A stretch of DNA of 64,000 nt, from assembly GCA_025965475.1 (NCBI GenBank), contig JAOPWV010000069.1, positions 1 to 64,000 of the forward strand, given 5' to 3'. Position 1 is the stretch's first letter. Each line of letters opens with the position of its first letter. Below the pieces are notes generated by a model that was not told the origin of the DNA, did not search any database, and saw nothing but the letters and a program-made list of their open reading frames with translations. The position numbers and the translations under genes are program-made. This DNA comes from Frankiales bacterium. Its GTDB lineage: Bacteria > Actinomycetota > Actinomycetes > Mycobacteriales > SCTD01. Positions 9,465-18,038 of this stretch are shown piece by piece.

Positions 9465-11134
9465 GCTCCGGAGGGACCCCGGCCGACACCGTCCTCGTCG
9501 GCCGGGCGATCACGATGAGCCCAGCTCATGACCGGCTGGGTCCCGTGGCGGTCGGCATACGGGACGGGCTCATCTCCGCCGTGGTGCCGGCCGAGCGGCG
9601 CGACACACTGATCGGGCCAGGGACGGCCGTGGTCGAGGCCGGCGATGGCGTGATCCTGCCGGGCTTCGTGGACCCGCACGTGCACTCCGAAGTCGCTGCT
9701 CGCACGCGCTCCCTGACGGTTGACTGCCGAGCCCCAGGGTGCCGAAGCATCGCCGACGTCCTCGACCTGCTCACGTCGGCCCTGCCGCAGGCGCGGGACG
9801 GCTGGCTCGTGGGCGAGGCGAACCTCTTCTTCGACCGCAAGCTGACCGATGGCAGATTTCCCACCCGCCAGGAACTCGACAGCGTGAGCCGGTCGGTGGC
9901 CATCGCGCTGCGCTGCGGTGGACACCTGAGCGTGTTGAACTCCAAGGCCCTGGAGCTGGCCGGCATCGACAGCTGCTATGAGGCGGCGAACTACAGCATC
10001 ACCGGTCTGCCTACGGTCGAGCGCGACTCCTCAGGGGCACCCACCGGCGTGGTCAAGGAGATGGACAATCTCTTGCCGTTGCCCGATCTCGACGCGGGAG
10101 AACTGCGACGCGCCATCGAAGAGGGCGTCACTGACCTCTTCACCCGCCACGGGGTGACCACGCTCGGAGAGATCTCCGAGACGGCGGCCGGTATCCGGTG
10201 TTACGACGCCGCCCTGGCGTCCGGAGCAGTTGCCGCCCGCATGCACTTCTACCTCTGGGTTCCCGGTACGACCACCCTCGACGAAGCCTGCCGGCACCCT
10301 GACTGGCTCACCTTCACGGTGGGGCGGGAGCTCGCCCGCATCCAGGGCGTCAAGATGTTCAGCGACGGCGGGTACTCCGCCGCCTCGGCCGCCATGAAAC
10401 GTCCCTATGTGCTGCCCGAGCTCGGCCCGGACCATCACGGACACGTCGCGCTCAGCCGCGAGCAGTTGATCGACGCGCTACGGCGCACCGCAGCTGCCGG
10501 GCTGCAGCTCGCCGTACATGCCAACGGCGACCGGGCCCAGGAAGCGGTGTGCGACGCCTTTGCGGAGGTCTTGCCCGACGTACGGGGCGCGCAGCCAGCG
10601 CCCCGGATCGAGCACGCCGGCAACTTCATACCCGACTATGCCGGCACCACTGCCGCCTGGCGCCGGGCCGGCATCATCCCCTGTCCCCAGCCGGTCTTCA
10701 TCCGGAACTTCGGGGAGTTCGTCCCCGGGTACGTCGGCGCCTACGCGCGCCGCGGCCAGTTCCCGTTCCGTCGGCTGCTCGACGACGGCTGGCCGATATC
10801 GGCCAGCTCAGACGTGTGGATCGGCTCGGACCAGGGGCAGACGAACCCGTTCCTCAGCATCGCCAGCTGCGTGGCGCGGGCCGACTTCCACGGCAATCCC
10901 CTCGAGCCCGATCAGGCGATCACGGTCGATGAGGCCTTGAGAATGCACACGCTTCACGCGGCAGCCGCGCTCGGCGAGGAGGGCACGCGCGGATCGATCG
11001 AGCCCGGCAAGTTCGCGGACATCATCGTGGTCGACCGGGATCCTCGGACGTGCCCGCCGGAGGCACTGCCGGACGTGCGGGTCGAGCAGGTCTACCTGGG
11101 CGGCCGGCTCGTCCACCAACAGGCCACGGTCTGA
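9461..11134 (+). CDS. Amidohydrolase family protein (YtcJ-like)
   Basis: ILPGFVDPHVHSE, LQLAVHANGDRAQEAV, SSDVWIGSDQGQTNPF, GKFADIIVVDRDP; ATGA overlap with permease. Confidence 0.88.
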   Translation: MSSGGTPADTVLVGRAITMSPAHDRLGPVAVGIRDGLISAVVPAERRDTLIGPGTAVVEAGDGVILPGFVDPHVHSEVAARTRSLTVDCRAPGCRSIADVLDLLTSALPQARDGWLVGEANLFFDRKLTDGRFPTRQELDSVSRSVAIALRCGGHLSVLNSKALELAGIDSCYEAANYSITGLPTVERDSSGAPTGVVKEMDNLLPLPDLDAGELRRAIEEGVTDLFTRHGVTTLGEISETAAGIRCYDAALASGAVAARMHFYLWVPGTTTLDEACRHPDWLTFTVGRELARIQGVKMFSDGGYSAASAAMKRPYVLPELGPDHHGHVALSREQLIDALRRTAAAGLQLAVHANGDRAQEAVCDAFAEVLPDVRGAQPAPRIEHAGNFIPDYAGTTAAWRRAGIIPCPQPVFIRNFGEFVPGYVGAYARRGQFPFRRLLDDGWPISASSDVWIGSDQGQTNPFLSIASCVARADFHGNPLEPDQAITVDEALRMHTLHAAAALGEEGTRGSIEPGKFADIIVVDRDPRTCPPEALPDVRVEQVYLGGRLVHQQATV

Positions 11135-11166
11135 CGCGTACGCCATCGGCCGGGGTCCGTCAGACC
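11128..11166. terminator. Inverted repeat GGTCTGAC...GTCAGACC spanning both convergent stop codons
   Basis: 8-bp perfect arms, 23-nt loop; TGA at 11132 and the opposing stop at 11160 both lie within the arms. Confidence 0.45.
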
Positions 11167-11846
11167 TGGTCGGGAGGCAGTTCGCCGTACGCCACGACGG
11201 AGAGGAACTTGATCGGGAGCCGCACCAACCGCTCGGGCCCGTGCACCCCCTCGCCGTCGAGCTGCAGCGCGTCGCCGGGCGACATCGGGTAGCTGCTGTC
11301 CCCATGCCCGTAGACCATCTCCCCTTCGAGCATGTACAGCAGCTCGGTCCCAGGGTGCTGGAACAGCGGGAACTCCTCACTCACCTCGGTCAGGGTGACC
11401 AGGTGCGCTTCCATGCGCTTGTGCGACCCGCGCAGCGCGCCCAGCAGGGTGTAGTCGTGCCCTACCCGGGTGCCTCGTTGGACGATCCGGGCCCCCGCAC
11501 CGGCCGGCGTGTAGACAGCCTCACGGGCGGTGTCAGCGCCGCGGAACAGCGCGGTCACCGGCACTTCGAAGGCGTCCGCCAGCCTGGCGACCGTCGTCAG
11601 ACTGCAGGAGATGGAGGCGTTCTCGATCTTGGAGAGCATCGCCTTCGACACGCCGGTCCGGACCGCCAGGTCCGCCAACGTCAGACGCGACGACAGGCGC
11701 AGGCGCCGCACCTCGTTCGCGATGGCCCGCTCGAGGCGACGTTCCTCGGGGGGGCGCTCCTCGATCTCGCGGGCGGCGGGGCCATGTCCGGTCGTCTGCT
11801 CGCGGTGCGGGGCCGCCTTCTCACGCGAGCCGCCCATGGAAGGCAT
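11160..11846 (-). CDS. XRE family transcriptional regulator with C-terminal cupin domain
   Basis: VRRLRLSSRLTLADLAVRTGVSKAMLSKIENASISCSLTTVARLADAF plus cupin FPLFQHPGTELLYMLEGEMVYGHGDSSYPMSPGDALQLDGEGVHGPE. Start trimmed to ATG 11846. Confidence 0.85.
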   Translation of the reverse strand: MPSMGGSREKAAPHREQTTGHGPAAREIEERPPEERRLERAIANEVRRLRLSSRLTLADLAVRTGVSKAMLSKIENASISCSLTTVARLADAFEVPVTALFRGADTAREAVYTPAGAGARIVQRGTRVGHDYTLLGALRGSHKRMEAHLVTLTEVSEEFPLFQHPGTELLYMLEGEMVYGHGDSSYPMSPGDALQLDGEGVHGPERLVRLPIKFLSVVAYGELPPDQV

Positions 11847-11919
11847 CGTAGAGCCAGGGCGTCCCTCGCGGTGACCGGCACGCGGAGCAACGTCGGTTCG
11901 CCGGGGCTGACCCTTCGTG

Positions 11920-13173
11920 TCAGCCGCCGTCGGACACGAGAAGGGCCTCCAGACAGTCGGCCAGGGCAACCGCACCGCGTTCCGCGTCCTCGTCCTCGAC
12001 GTACTCCTCAGGAGAATGCGATACACCGGTCGGGTTCCGTACGAAGAGCATGGCCGTCGGCACGTGCGGAGCGAGGACGCCGGCGTCGTGCCCTGCGCCC
12101 GTCTCGAGAACTGGAGCATGAGGTAGTACCGCGGACAGGCGCTGGCGCAACGGGCTGCTGAAGTGGACGGTCCCGCTGTACGACTCCTCGCTCAACGACG
12201 CCGTACAGCCCTCCTCGGCGGCGATGACCCGCGCCCGGGCGTGCAGGTCCTCGACGAGCGCAGCAGTCGCCGCGTCGTCCGGATGCCGGACGTCCAACCA
12301 GAGGTCGACCCGCGAGGCGATCACGTTCGTGCCCCCTGGGACGGGCGCGACCCGCCCCACCGTGGCCCTCGCCCCCTTCTGGGCGGCTGCACCGTCACGG
12401 ATGGCGACGATGGTTCGCGCAGCCGCGACCATGGGGTCGCGACGGTCGGCCATGAGCGTCGTTCCCGCGTGGTTCCCCTGGCCGGAGACGGTGAGCTTCC
12501 ACCGGCCATGACCAAGGATCGACGACCCGACAGCAACCGGCTCGCCGACATCGATGAGGCTGCGCCCCTGCTCCACGTGCAGCTCGACGAACGCCCCTAT
12601 CCGTCGCAGGGCCTCGTCGTCACGACCCAGACGGTCGGGGTCGACACCCGACGCGGCGCAGACGTCGGCGAACGTGTCCCCCTGTTGATCGCGAAGGTTC
12701 CGCGCGCGGTCCGGGTCGATCGCACCGGCCATCAGGCGCGAACCCAGGCAGGCGACGCCGAACCTCGAACCCTCTTCCTCGCCGAAGACAGCGATGGCCA
12801 GCGCCCGGCGGGGGGTGGTGCCCCGCGTCACCAGGTGGTCCACGGCGGCGAGCGCGGAGGCGACTCCGAGAGGACCGTCGAACTGTCCGCCACCCGGTAC
12901 GGAGTCGAGGTGGCTCCCCGTCACGACAGAACCCTCCAGGGGATGTCCCCGGGGATTCCACCAGGCCCAGATCGTCCCGTTGCGGTCGGTGGTGACCTCG
13001 AGGCCGCGCGCCGAGGCGGCTCCGGCAAACCACTGCCGGAGGTCCTGCTCGGCGGTCGAGAACACGGGCCGCGAGTAGCCACCGCGGACCGGATCGATTC
13101 CGGTGGAGGCGATCTCCCGAAGAAGACCGGCCGCCGAGCCGGAGCCGGGCGCGCGGATCGGGCCCTCAGGCAT
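11920..13173 (-). CDS. Zn-dependent M20 amidohydrolase (allantoate amidohydrolase / N-carbamoyl-amino acid hydrolase family)
   Basis: SVVTGSHLDSVPGGGQFDGPLGVASAL, FGEEEGSRFGVACLGSR, ELHVEQGRSL, GQGNHAGTTLMADRRDP, TGAGHDAG. Confidence 0.9.
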   Translation of the reverse strand: MPEGPIRAPGSGSAAGLLREIASTGIDPVRGGYSRPVFSTAEQDLRQWFAGAASARGLEVTTDRNGTIWAWWNPRGHPLEGSVVTGSHLDSVPGGGQFDGPLGVASALAAVDHLVTRGTTPRRALAIAVFGEEEGSRFGVACLGSRLMAGAIDPDRARNLRDQQGDTFADVCAASGVDPDRLGRDDEALRRIGAFVELHVEQGRSLIDVGEPVAVGSSILGHGRWKLTVSGQGNHAGTTLMADRRDPMVAAARTIVAIRDGAAAQKGARATVGRVAPVPGGTNVIASRVDLWLDVRHPDDAATAALVEDLHARARVIAAEEGCTASLSEESYSGTVHFSSPLRQRLSAVLPHAPVLETGAGHDAGVLAPHVPTAMLFVRNPTGVSHSPEEYVEDEDAERGAVALADCLEALLVSDGG

Positions 13174-13273
13174 CGACGGTCACGTCCGGTTGCGGGGACC
13201 GCGAACTGCCGCCGTCCCCGCAGTTCTCTGGGAGGATGCGTACGTGCATCGCGCCGGGGACGAAGCGACTTCC

Positions 13274-13828
13274 ATGGTCCTTCCCTTCGAGCTGTTGACC
13301 CCGAGCGCCTGGCGCAACGGAGGTGGTGTCACACGTGAGGTCGTCGCCTCCCGGAAACCGGAGTGGCGGCTGAGCATCGCCTCCCTTCAGGAGAGCGGCC
13401 CCTTCTCGTTCTTCCCAGGCCTGGACCGCACCTTCCTCCTCGCGTCGGGCGGCGGGGTGACGCTCCACGTCGACGCGTCGGCACACCCTCTTGCCTTCGG
13501 GCAGTGCCTTGCCTTCGGAGGTGAATCCACGGTGGTCGCGGACGTTCCGCCGGAAGGTGGGGTCGGCGTGAACCTGATGGTTCGCCGCGACCACGGCGTC
13601 GGGACCATCCGCGTGCTCCCCGTGGCGGGAAGCGCCGATATGGCCGCGCGCGGGCTCCGGGCTGTGGTTGTCCTGACGGGTGAGTTGGCACTCGCTGACG
13701 GATCGCGACTGGCTCCGCTGCATTCGCTGGTCCACCTCCCGCCGTCGATCAGCCTCGTCGGCGAGGGGACGGTCGCGCAGGTGATCGTCAACGCATCTCA
13801 CCGGCCCCCTCGTACGGATGCAGGCTGA
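13274..13828 (+). CDS. HutD/Ves family cupin-like protein
   Basis: LLTPSAWRNGGGVTREVV...WRLSIASLQESGPFSFFPGLDRTFLLASGGGVTLHV. Start trimmed to ATG 13274. Confidence 0.82.
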   Translation: MVLPFELLTPSAWRNGGGVTREVVASRKPEWRLSIASLQESGPFSFFPGLDRTFLLASGGGVTLHVDASAHPLAFGQCLAFGGESTVVADVPPEGGVGVNLMVRRDHGVGTIRVLPVAGSADMAARGLRAVVVLTGELALADGSRLAPLHSLVHLPPSISLVGEGTVAQVIVNASHRPPRTDAG

Positions 13829-14978
13829 TCAGCGGGTCGTTCTCCGCGAACCGGGAGTACCGAAAGTCGTCGGGATCGACGTTCGGCAGCTGCGTCGAAC
13901 CCTCGAGCAGGAGGTCGGCGACGAGCGTGCCGACCGCCGGCGAGATCTTGAACCCGTGGCCCGAGAACCCGGTGGCCAGGAACAGGCCGGCGACCGGCGA
14001 CGGGCCGATGATGGGGTTGTAGTCGGGCGTGACGTCGTACGCCCCGACGTAGGAGCTGGTGATCCGGGGGTCGGGCATGCTCGGCAACCGGTGCTCGAGT
14101 TTGCCGATGTTCTTCTCGATCGCCTTCTCGTCCGCGCGGTTGACGTAGTTGTCCGGGTCGATGTACTCCGGTGCGGCGTGATCGCTGTTTCCCACGAGCA
14201 GCTCACCGTTGGGCTCGCGGCAGAGGTACTGCAGACCAGCCAGATCCGACAGCACCGGTACCTCCGGCGTGGGCTCCCCCTGGTGGATCAGCACGAGCTG
14301 GGCGCGTTGCGCCTTGACGGGGATGTCGACGCCGACGCCGGCGGCCAGTTCAGGCGCCCACGGACCGGTCGCCAGGATGACGTGGTCGGCATGCACCTCG
14401 TCGCCGTTGGCCAGCACTGCTCCGTGGACCCAGCCGCCGGAGCCCTGGAGCAGGGACGCCACCCGGGCTCCCTGACGGATCTTGACGCCGAGCTTGCGAG
14501 CGGACGCAGCGAACGCCATTCCCGTGATGTAGGCCTCGCCACGCCCGGACAGCGGCTCGTACGCGAAGGCCGCGAAGTCATCGAGGTTCATGCCGGGCCA
14601 GAGCTCGGCCATCTTGTCGTGGGCGATGAAGTCCACGGCGATACCGAGGTCCCGCTGCATGGCGACGTTCGCCTCGAGAGGTGCGACGTTGTTCTCCCCC
14701 ACGCCCACGACGTAGCCGCACGGCCGGAACGCCATGTCGTCTCCGAAGATCTCGGTCGCCCGGGTGAAGACGTCGACGCCGTACCAGGACATCGCGGCGA
14801 GCGACGGGGTGCCGTAGTGGCAACGGACGACGCCGCTGGACTTGCCGGTCATTCCCGAGCACAGCGTGCTGCGTTCGAGGACCAGGACGTCGGTCTCCCC
14901 GCGGTCGGCCAGCGACCAGGCGATGGCAAGGCCCTCGAGACCCCCGCCGATGATCAGGAACTTCGTCGTCTCAGCCAT
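13788..14978 (-). CDS. FAD-dependent oxidoreductase, DAO / sarcosine oxidase beta-like family
   Basis: FLIIGGGLEGLAIAWSLADRG...CSGMTGKSSGVVRCHYG...YVGAYDVTPDYNPIIGPSPVAGLFLATGFSGHGFKISPAVG. Confidence 0.88.
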   Translation of the reverse strand: MAETTKFLIIGGGLEGLAIAWSLADRGETDVLVLERSTLCSGMTGKSSGVVRCHYGTPSLAAMSWYGVDVFTRATEIFGDDMAFRPCGYVVGVGENNVAPLEANVAMQRDLGIAVDFIAHDKMAELWPGMNLDDFAAFAYEPLSGRGEAYITGMAFAASARKLGVKIRQGARVASLLQGSGGWVHGAVLANGDEVHADHVILATGPWAPELAAGVGVDIPVKAQRAQLVLIHQGEPTPEVPVLSDLAGLQYLCREPNGELLVGNSDHAAPEYIDPDNYVNRADEKAIEKNIGKLEHRLPSMPDPRITSSYVGAYDVTPDYNPIIGPSPVAGLFLATGFSGHGFKISPAVGTLVADLLLEGSTQLPNVDPDDFRYSRFAENDPLISLHPYEGAGEMR

Positions 14979-15032
14979 GGTCTTCTCTCGTCGTTGCGTG
15001 TCCCGCGGGCCGAGGTGCTGCTGGGCCAGCCG

Positions 15033-16355
15033 TCACAGGCCCGCACCGGGAATCCAGCTGGTGCCCGCCAGCGGTACTCGTGCCATGGCAGCCGCCTCGA
15101 TGGTGAGCGCGACCAGATCCTCGGGCTCGAGGTGCTGCAGGTGCGACTTCCCGCAGGCCCGGGCGATGGTCTGCGCCTCCATCGTCAGGACGCGCAGGTA
15201 GTTCGCGACCCGGCGTCCGCCGGCGACGGGGTCGAGCCGGGCGGACAGCTCGGGGTCCTGCGTCGTGATACCGGCGGGGTCGCGACCGTCCTGAAAGTCG
15301 TCGTAGAAACCGGCAGCAGAGCCGAGAGCCGCGTACTCGGCGGCGTGGCGCGGATGGTTGTCCCCCAGTGCGATAAGGGCAGCCGTCCCGATCGCGACTG
15401 CGTCGGCCCCCAGCGCCATCGCCTTGGCGACGTCGGCGCCCGTCCGGATCCCCCCTGACACGATCAGCTGTACCTGCCGGTGCATGCCCAGCTCCTGCAG
15501 CGCCTGGACCGCCTGCGGGAGCGCGGCGAGCGTCGGAATGCCGACGTGCTCGATGAAGACGTCCTGCGTCGCCGCCGTACCGCCCTGCATCCCGTCGACG
15601 ACCACCACATCGGCTCCCGCCGCGACGGCGAGCTTGACGTCGTAGTACGTGCGCGTCGCACCGACCTTGACGTAGATCGGCTTCTCCCAGTCGGTGATCT
15701 CGCGCAGCTCGAGGATCTTGATCGCCAGGTCGTCGGGCCCCGTCCAGTCCGGGTGCCGGCAGGCGGAGCGCTGGTCGATGCCTGGCGGCAGCGTCCGCAT
15801 GGCCGCGACCCGGTCCGAGATCTTCTGGCCGAGCAGCATCCCGCCGCCGCCGGGCTTCGCGCCCTGGCCGAGGACGACCTCGATGGCGTCGGCCTTGCGC
15901 AGGTCGGTCGGGTTCATGCCGTAGCGGGACGGGAGGTACTGGTACACAAGGTGTTTCGACTGGCCGCGCTCCTCCGGGGTCATCCCACCGTCGCCGGTGG
16001 TCGTCGAGGTACCGACCTCGCTGGCGCCTCGCCCCAACGCCTCCTTCGCCTGGGCGGACAGCGCGCCGAAGCTCATTCCGGCGATCGTGACGGGCGTCGC
16101 GAGCCGCAGCGGGTACTTCGCGTGGCGGTCGCCCAGGGTGACGTCGGTGCCGCACCTCTCGCGGTAGCCCTCGAGCGGGTAGCGGGACATGGACGCACCG
16201 AGGAACAGCAGGTCGTCGAAGTGGGGCAACCGGCGTTTGGCGCCCCACCCGCGGATGTCGTACACCCCGGTCTCGGCAGCCCGCTGGATGCCGGCGATCG
16301 TGGCGCGGTCAAAGGTCGCCGACTCGCGGAGGCCGAGGACGCTGGGGTCGGTCAC
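15033..16355 (-). CDS. FMN-binding glutamate synthase domain protein (GltB2 / MgsC / GlxD-like)
   Basis: MSFGALSAQAKEALGRGASEVGTSTTTGDGGM, GQGAKPGGGGML, DGMQGGTAATQDVFIEHVGIPTLAAL, VSGGIRTGADVAKAMALGADAVAIGTA. Start GTG 16355. Confidence 0.9.
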   Translation of the reverse strand: MTDPSVLGLRESATFDRATIAGIQRAAETGVYDIRGWGAKRRLPHFDDLLFLGASMSRYPLEGYRERCGTDVTLGDRHAKYPLRLATPVTIAGMSFGALSAQAKEALGRGASEVGTSTTTGDGGMTPEERGQSKHLVYQYLPSRYGMNPTDLRKADAIEVVLGQGAKPGGGGMLLGQKISDRVAAMRTLPPGIDQRSACRHPDWTGPDDLAIKILELREITDWEKPIYVKVGATRTYYDVKLAVAAGADVVVVDGMQGGTAATQDVFIEHVGIPTLAALPQAVQALQELGMHRQVQLIVSGGIRTGADVAKAMALGADAVAIGTAALIALGDNHPRHAAEYAALGSAAGFYDDFQDGRDPAGITTQDPELSARLDPVAGGRRVANYLRVLTMEAQTIARACGKSHLQHLEPEDLVALTIEAAAMARVPLAGTSWIPGAGL

Positions 16356-16363
16356 GAAGGCTC

Positions 16364-17098
16364 CTAGTACGCGGCGGAGTTGTGGGCGGCGAAGTGGTAG
16401 AGGGTGCGGCCGGAGCCGTAGCGCCGGAAGGCGCGGGGGTCGTGGTCCAGCCGCGCGGCCGTCAGGAGCGCCGCCAGCTCTGCCAGGTGCTCGTCGCGCA
16501 TGGGCTTCTCGATGCAGTCGGCGCCCAGGGCGCCGACCTTGCCGCGCACGTAGATGCGGGCCTCGTACACGGAGTCCCCCAGGTCGTCGCCCGCGTCGCC
16601 GCAGACGACCAGCCGTCCCGCCTGTGCCATGAAGGCGCTCATCGGGCCGATGTCGCCTCCGACGACGATGTCGATGCCCTTCATCGAGATCCCGCAACGC
16701 ATGGACGCGGAGCCCTCGATGACCAACAGCCCGCCGTGTCCGGTGGCCCCGGCCGACTGTGAGGCGTCCCCGCGGATGCGGACACTGCCGGACATCATGT
16801 TCTCCGCAACGCCCGTGCCCACGTTGCCGTGCACGACGATCTGCCCGCCGTCGTTCATCCCGGCGCAGTAGTAGCCGGCGTGTCCGCGGATGTCGACGGT
16901 CAGTGCCTGGTCGATGCCTGCTGCGATGGCATGGGCCCCTTGCGGCTGCAGCACCTCGTACGCCGCCGCGCTCGGGTGGTGCAGTTCGTTGTTGAGAGCA
17001 CGCACCGTCGCGACGGACACGTCGATGGACACGAGTCGCTCCAGCGGAGGCGGGCCGGCGTGGTTCGGCGGTGTGGCGTCCGTTGTCAGCGGTTCCAT
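16364..17098 (-). CDS. GXGXG domain protein (GltB3 / MgsB / GlxC-like)
   Basis: DIRGHAGYYCAGMNDGGQIVVHGNVGTGVAENMMSGSVRIRGDASQSAGATGHGGLLVIEGSASMRCG; beta-helix GXGXG repeats. Confidence 0.88.
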   Translation of the reverse strand: MEPLTTDATPPNHAGPPPLERLVSIDVSVATVRALNNELHHPSAAAYEVLQPQGAHAIAAGIDQALTVDIRGHAGYYCAGMNDGGQIVVHGNVGTGVAENMMSGSVRIRGDASQSAGATGHGGLLVIEGSASMRCGISMKGIDIVVGGDIGPMSAFMAQAGRLVVCGDAGDDLGDSVYEARIYVRGKVGALGADCIEKPMRDEHLAELAALLTAARLDHDPRAFRRYGSGRTLYHFAAHNSAAY

Positions 17099-17979
17099 GC
17101 GTAGACCTTCTCGGGCTCGGGCTCGTAGATGCGGGCGTGGTCGATGCCGGGAAGGTCTGCAAGGGCACGGAACTCGGACGCCATCGCCACCCAGGCATCG
17201 GTCTCCGCGATGACCGCGGGCTTGCAGGCGATCGCGTCGCGCACGACGGCGAACCCGTCCTTGCTGGTCACGAGAAGGGTGTAGAAGCCGTCGAAGCGTT
17301 CGCAGAGCAACCGGAGCGCCTCGTCCAGGTCGTCGCCCTGCGCCAGTCGTGAGGCGACGAACCGCGCGCCGACCTCGGAGTCGTTCTCGGAGTCGAAGGA
17401 CGCCCCGTCCGCGATCAGCTCGCGGCGGATCGTCGCGTGGTTGGCGAAGGAACCGTTGTGCACGAGGCACTGGTCCGGACCGACCGAGAACGGGTGGCAG
17501 CCCTGCGGCGTCACGGCGGACTCGGTCGCCATCCGGGTATGGGCCAGGCCCTGCCAGCCTTGCGCGTGAGCCAGGTCGTAGGTCTTCGCCAGTGCCCGGG
17601 GGTGGCCGATGCCCTTGTAGACCGTCAGGTCCGTACCCGAGCCGACCACCAGGGCAGCGGGTGCGGCGACGCGCACCGCCGCAACCAGCTCGTCCACACT
17701 GACCGGCGCAGCGAGCACGGTGGTGTCGCCCGCCTCTGTCGACATCACGTCCGGCTGTCCGGCCAGAAGCTTCCGCAGCGCCTCGGGCAGGCCCAGCGGC
17801 GCGCCGAGGAGGCTGACAGCGGCGTACCCCTCCGGACAGCGGCGCTGGTCGCCGTACACGGCCACACCGGCCGAGTCGGGACCGCGTTCGACGACCTGAC
17901 AGAGCATCGTCTCCAGCAGGCCGCCGAGACGGGGGTAGAGCGCGGGGTCGCGTAGGTGCAGACCGACGATGCCGCACAC
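17086..17979 (-). CDS. Class II glutamine amidotransferase (GltB1 / MgsA / GlxB-like)
   Basis: Start GTG-TGC gives V/M-CGIVGLHL with N-terminal catalytic Cys; GLAHTRMATES...HPFSVGPDQCLVHNGSFANH. Confidence 0.9.
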   Translation of the reverse strand: MCGIVGLHLRDPALYPRLGGLLETMLCQVVERGPDSAGVAVYGDQRRCPEGYAAVSLLGAPLGLPEALRKLLAGQPDVMSTEAGDTTVLAAPVSVDELVAAVRVAAPAALVVGSGTDLTVYKGIGHPRALAKTYDLAHAQGWQGLAHTRMATESAVTPQGCHPFSVGPDQCLVHNGSFANHATIRRELIADGASFDSENDSEVGARFVASRLAQGDDLDEALRLLCERFDGFYTLLVTSKDGFAVVRDAIACKPAVIAETDAWVAMASEFRALADLPGIDHARIYEPEPEKVYAWNR

Positions 17980-18038
17980 GGGCCGGCTCCTTTCTTCTCT
18001 TCGTGAGCGATCTCGGGCGAGCGCGATGTCCGGCGCGG

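Noticed and set aside
13818-15458. 546-aa plus-strand ORF antisense to the FAD oxidoreductase and GltB2-like genes
   Set aside because: Composition artefact; both minus-strand genes have clear family motifs.
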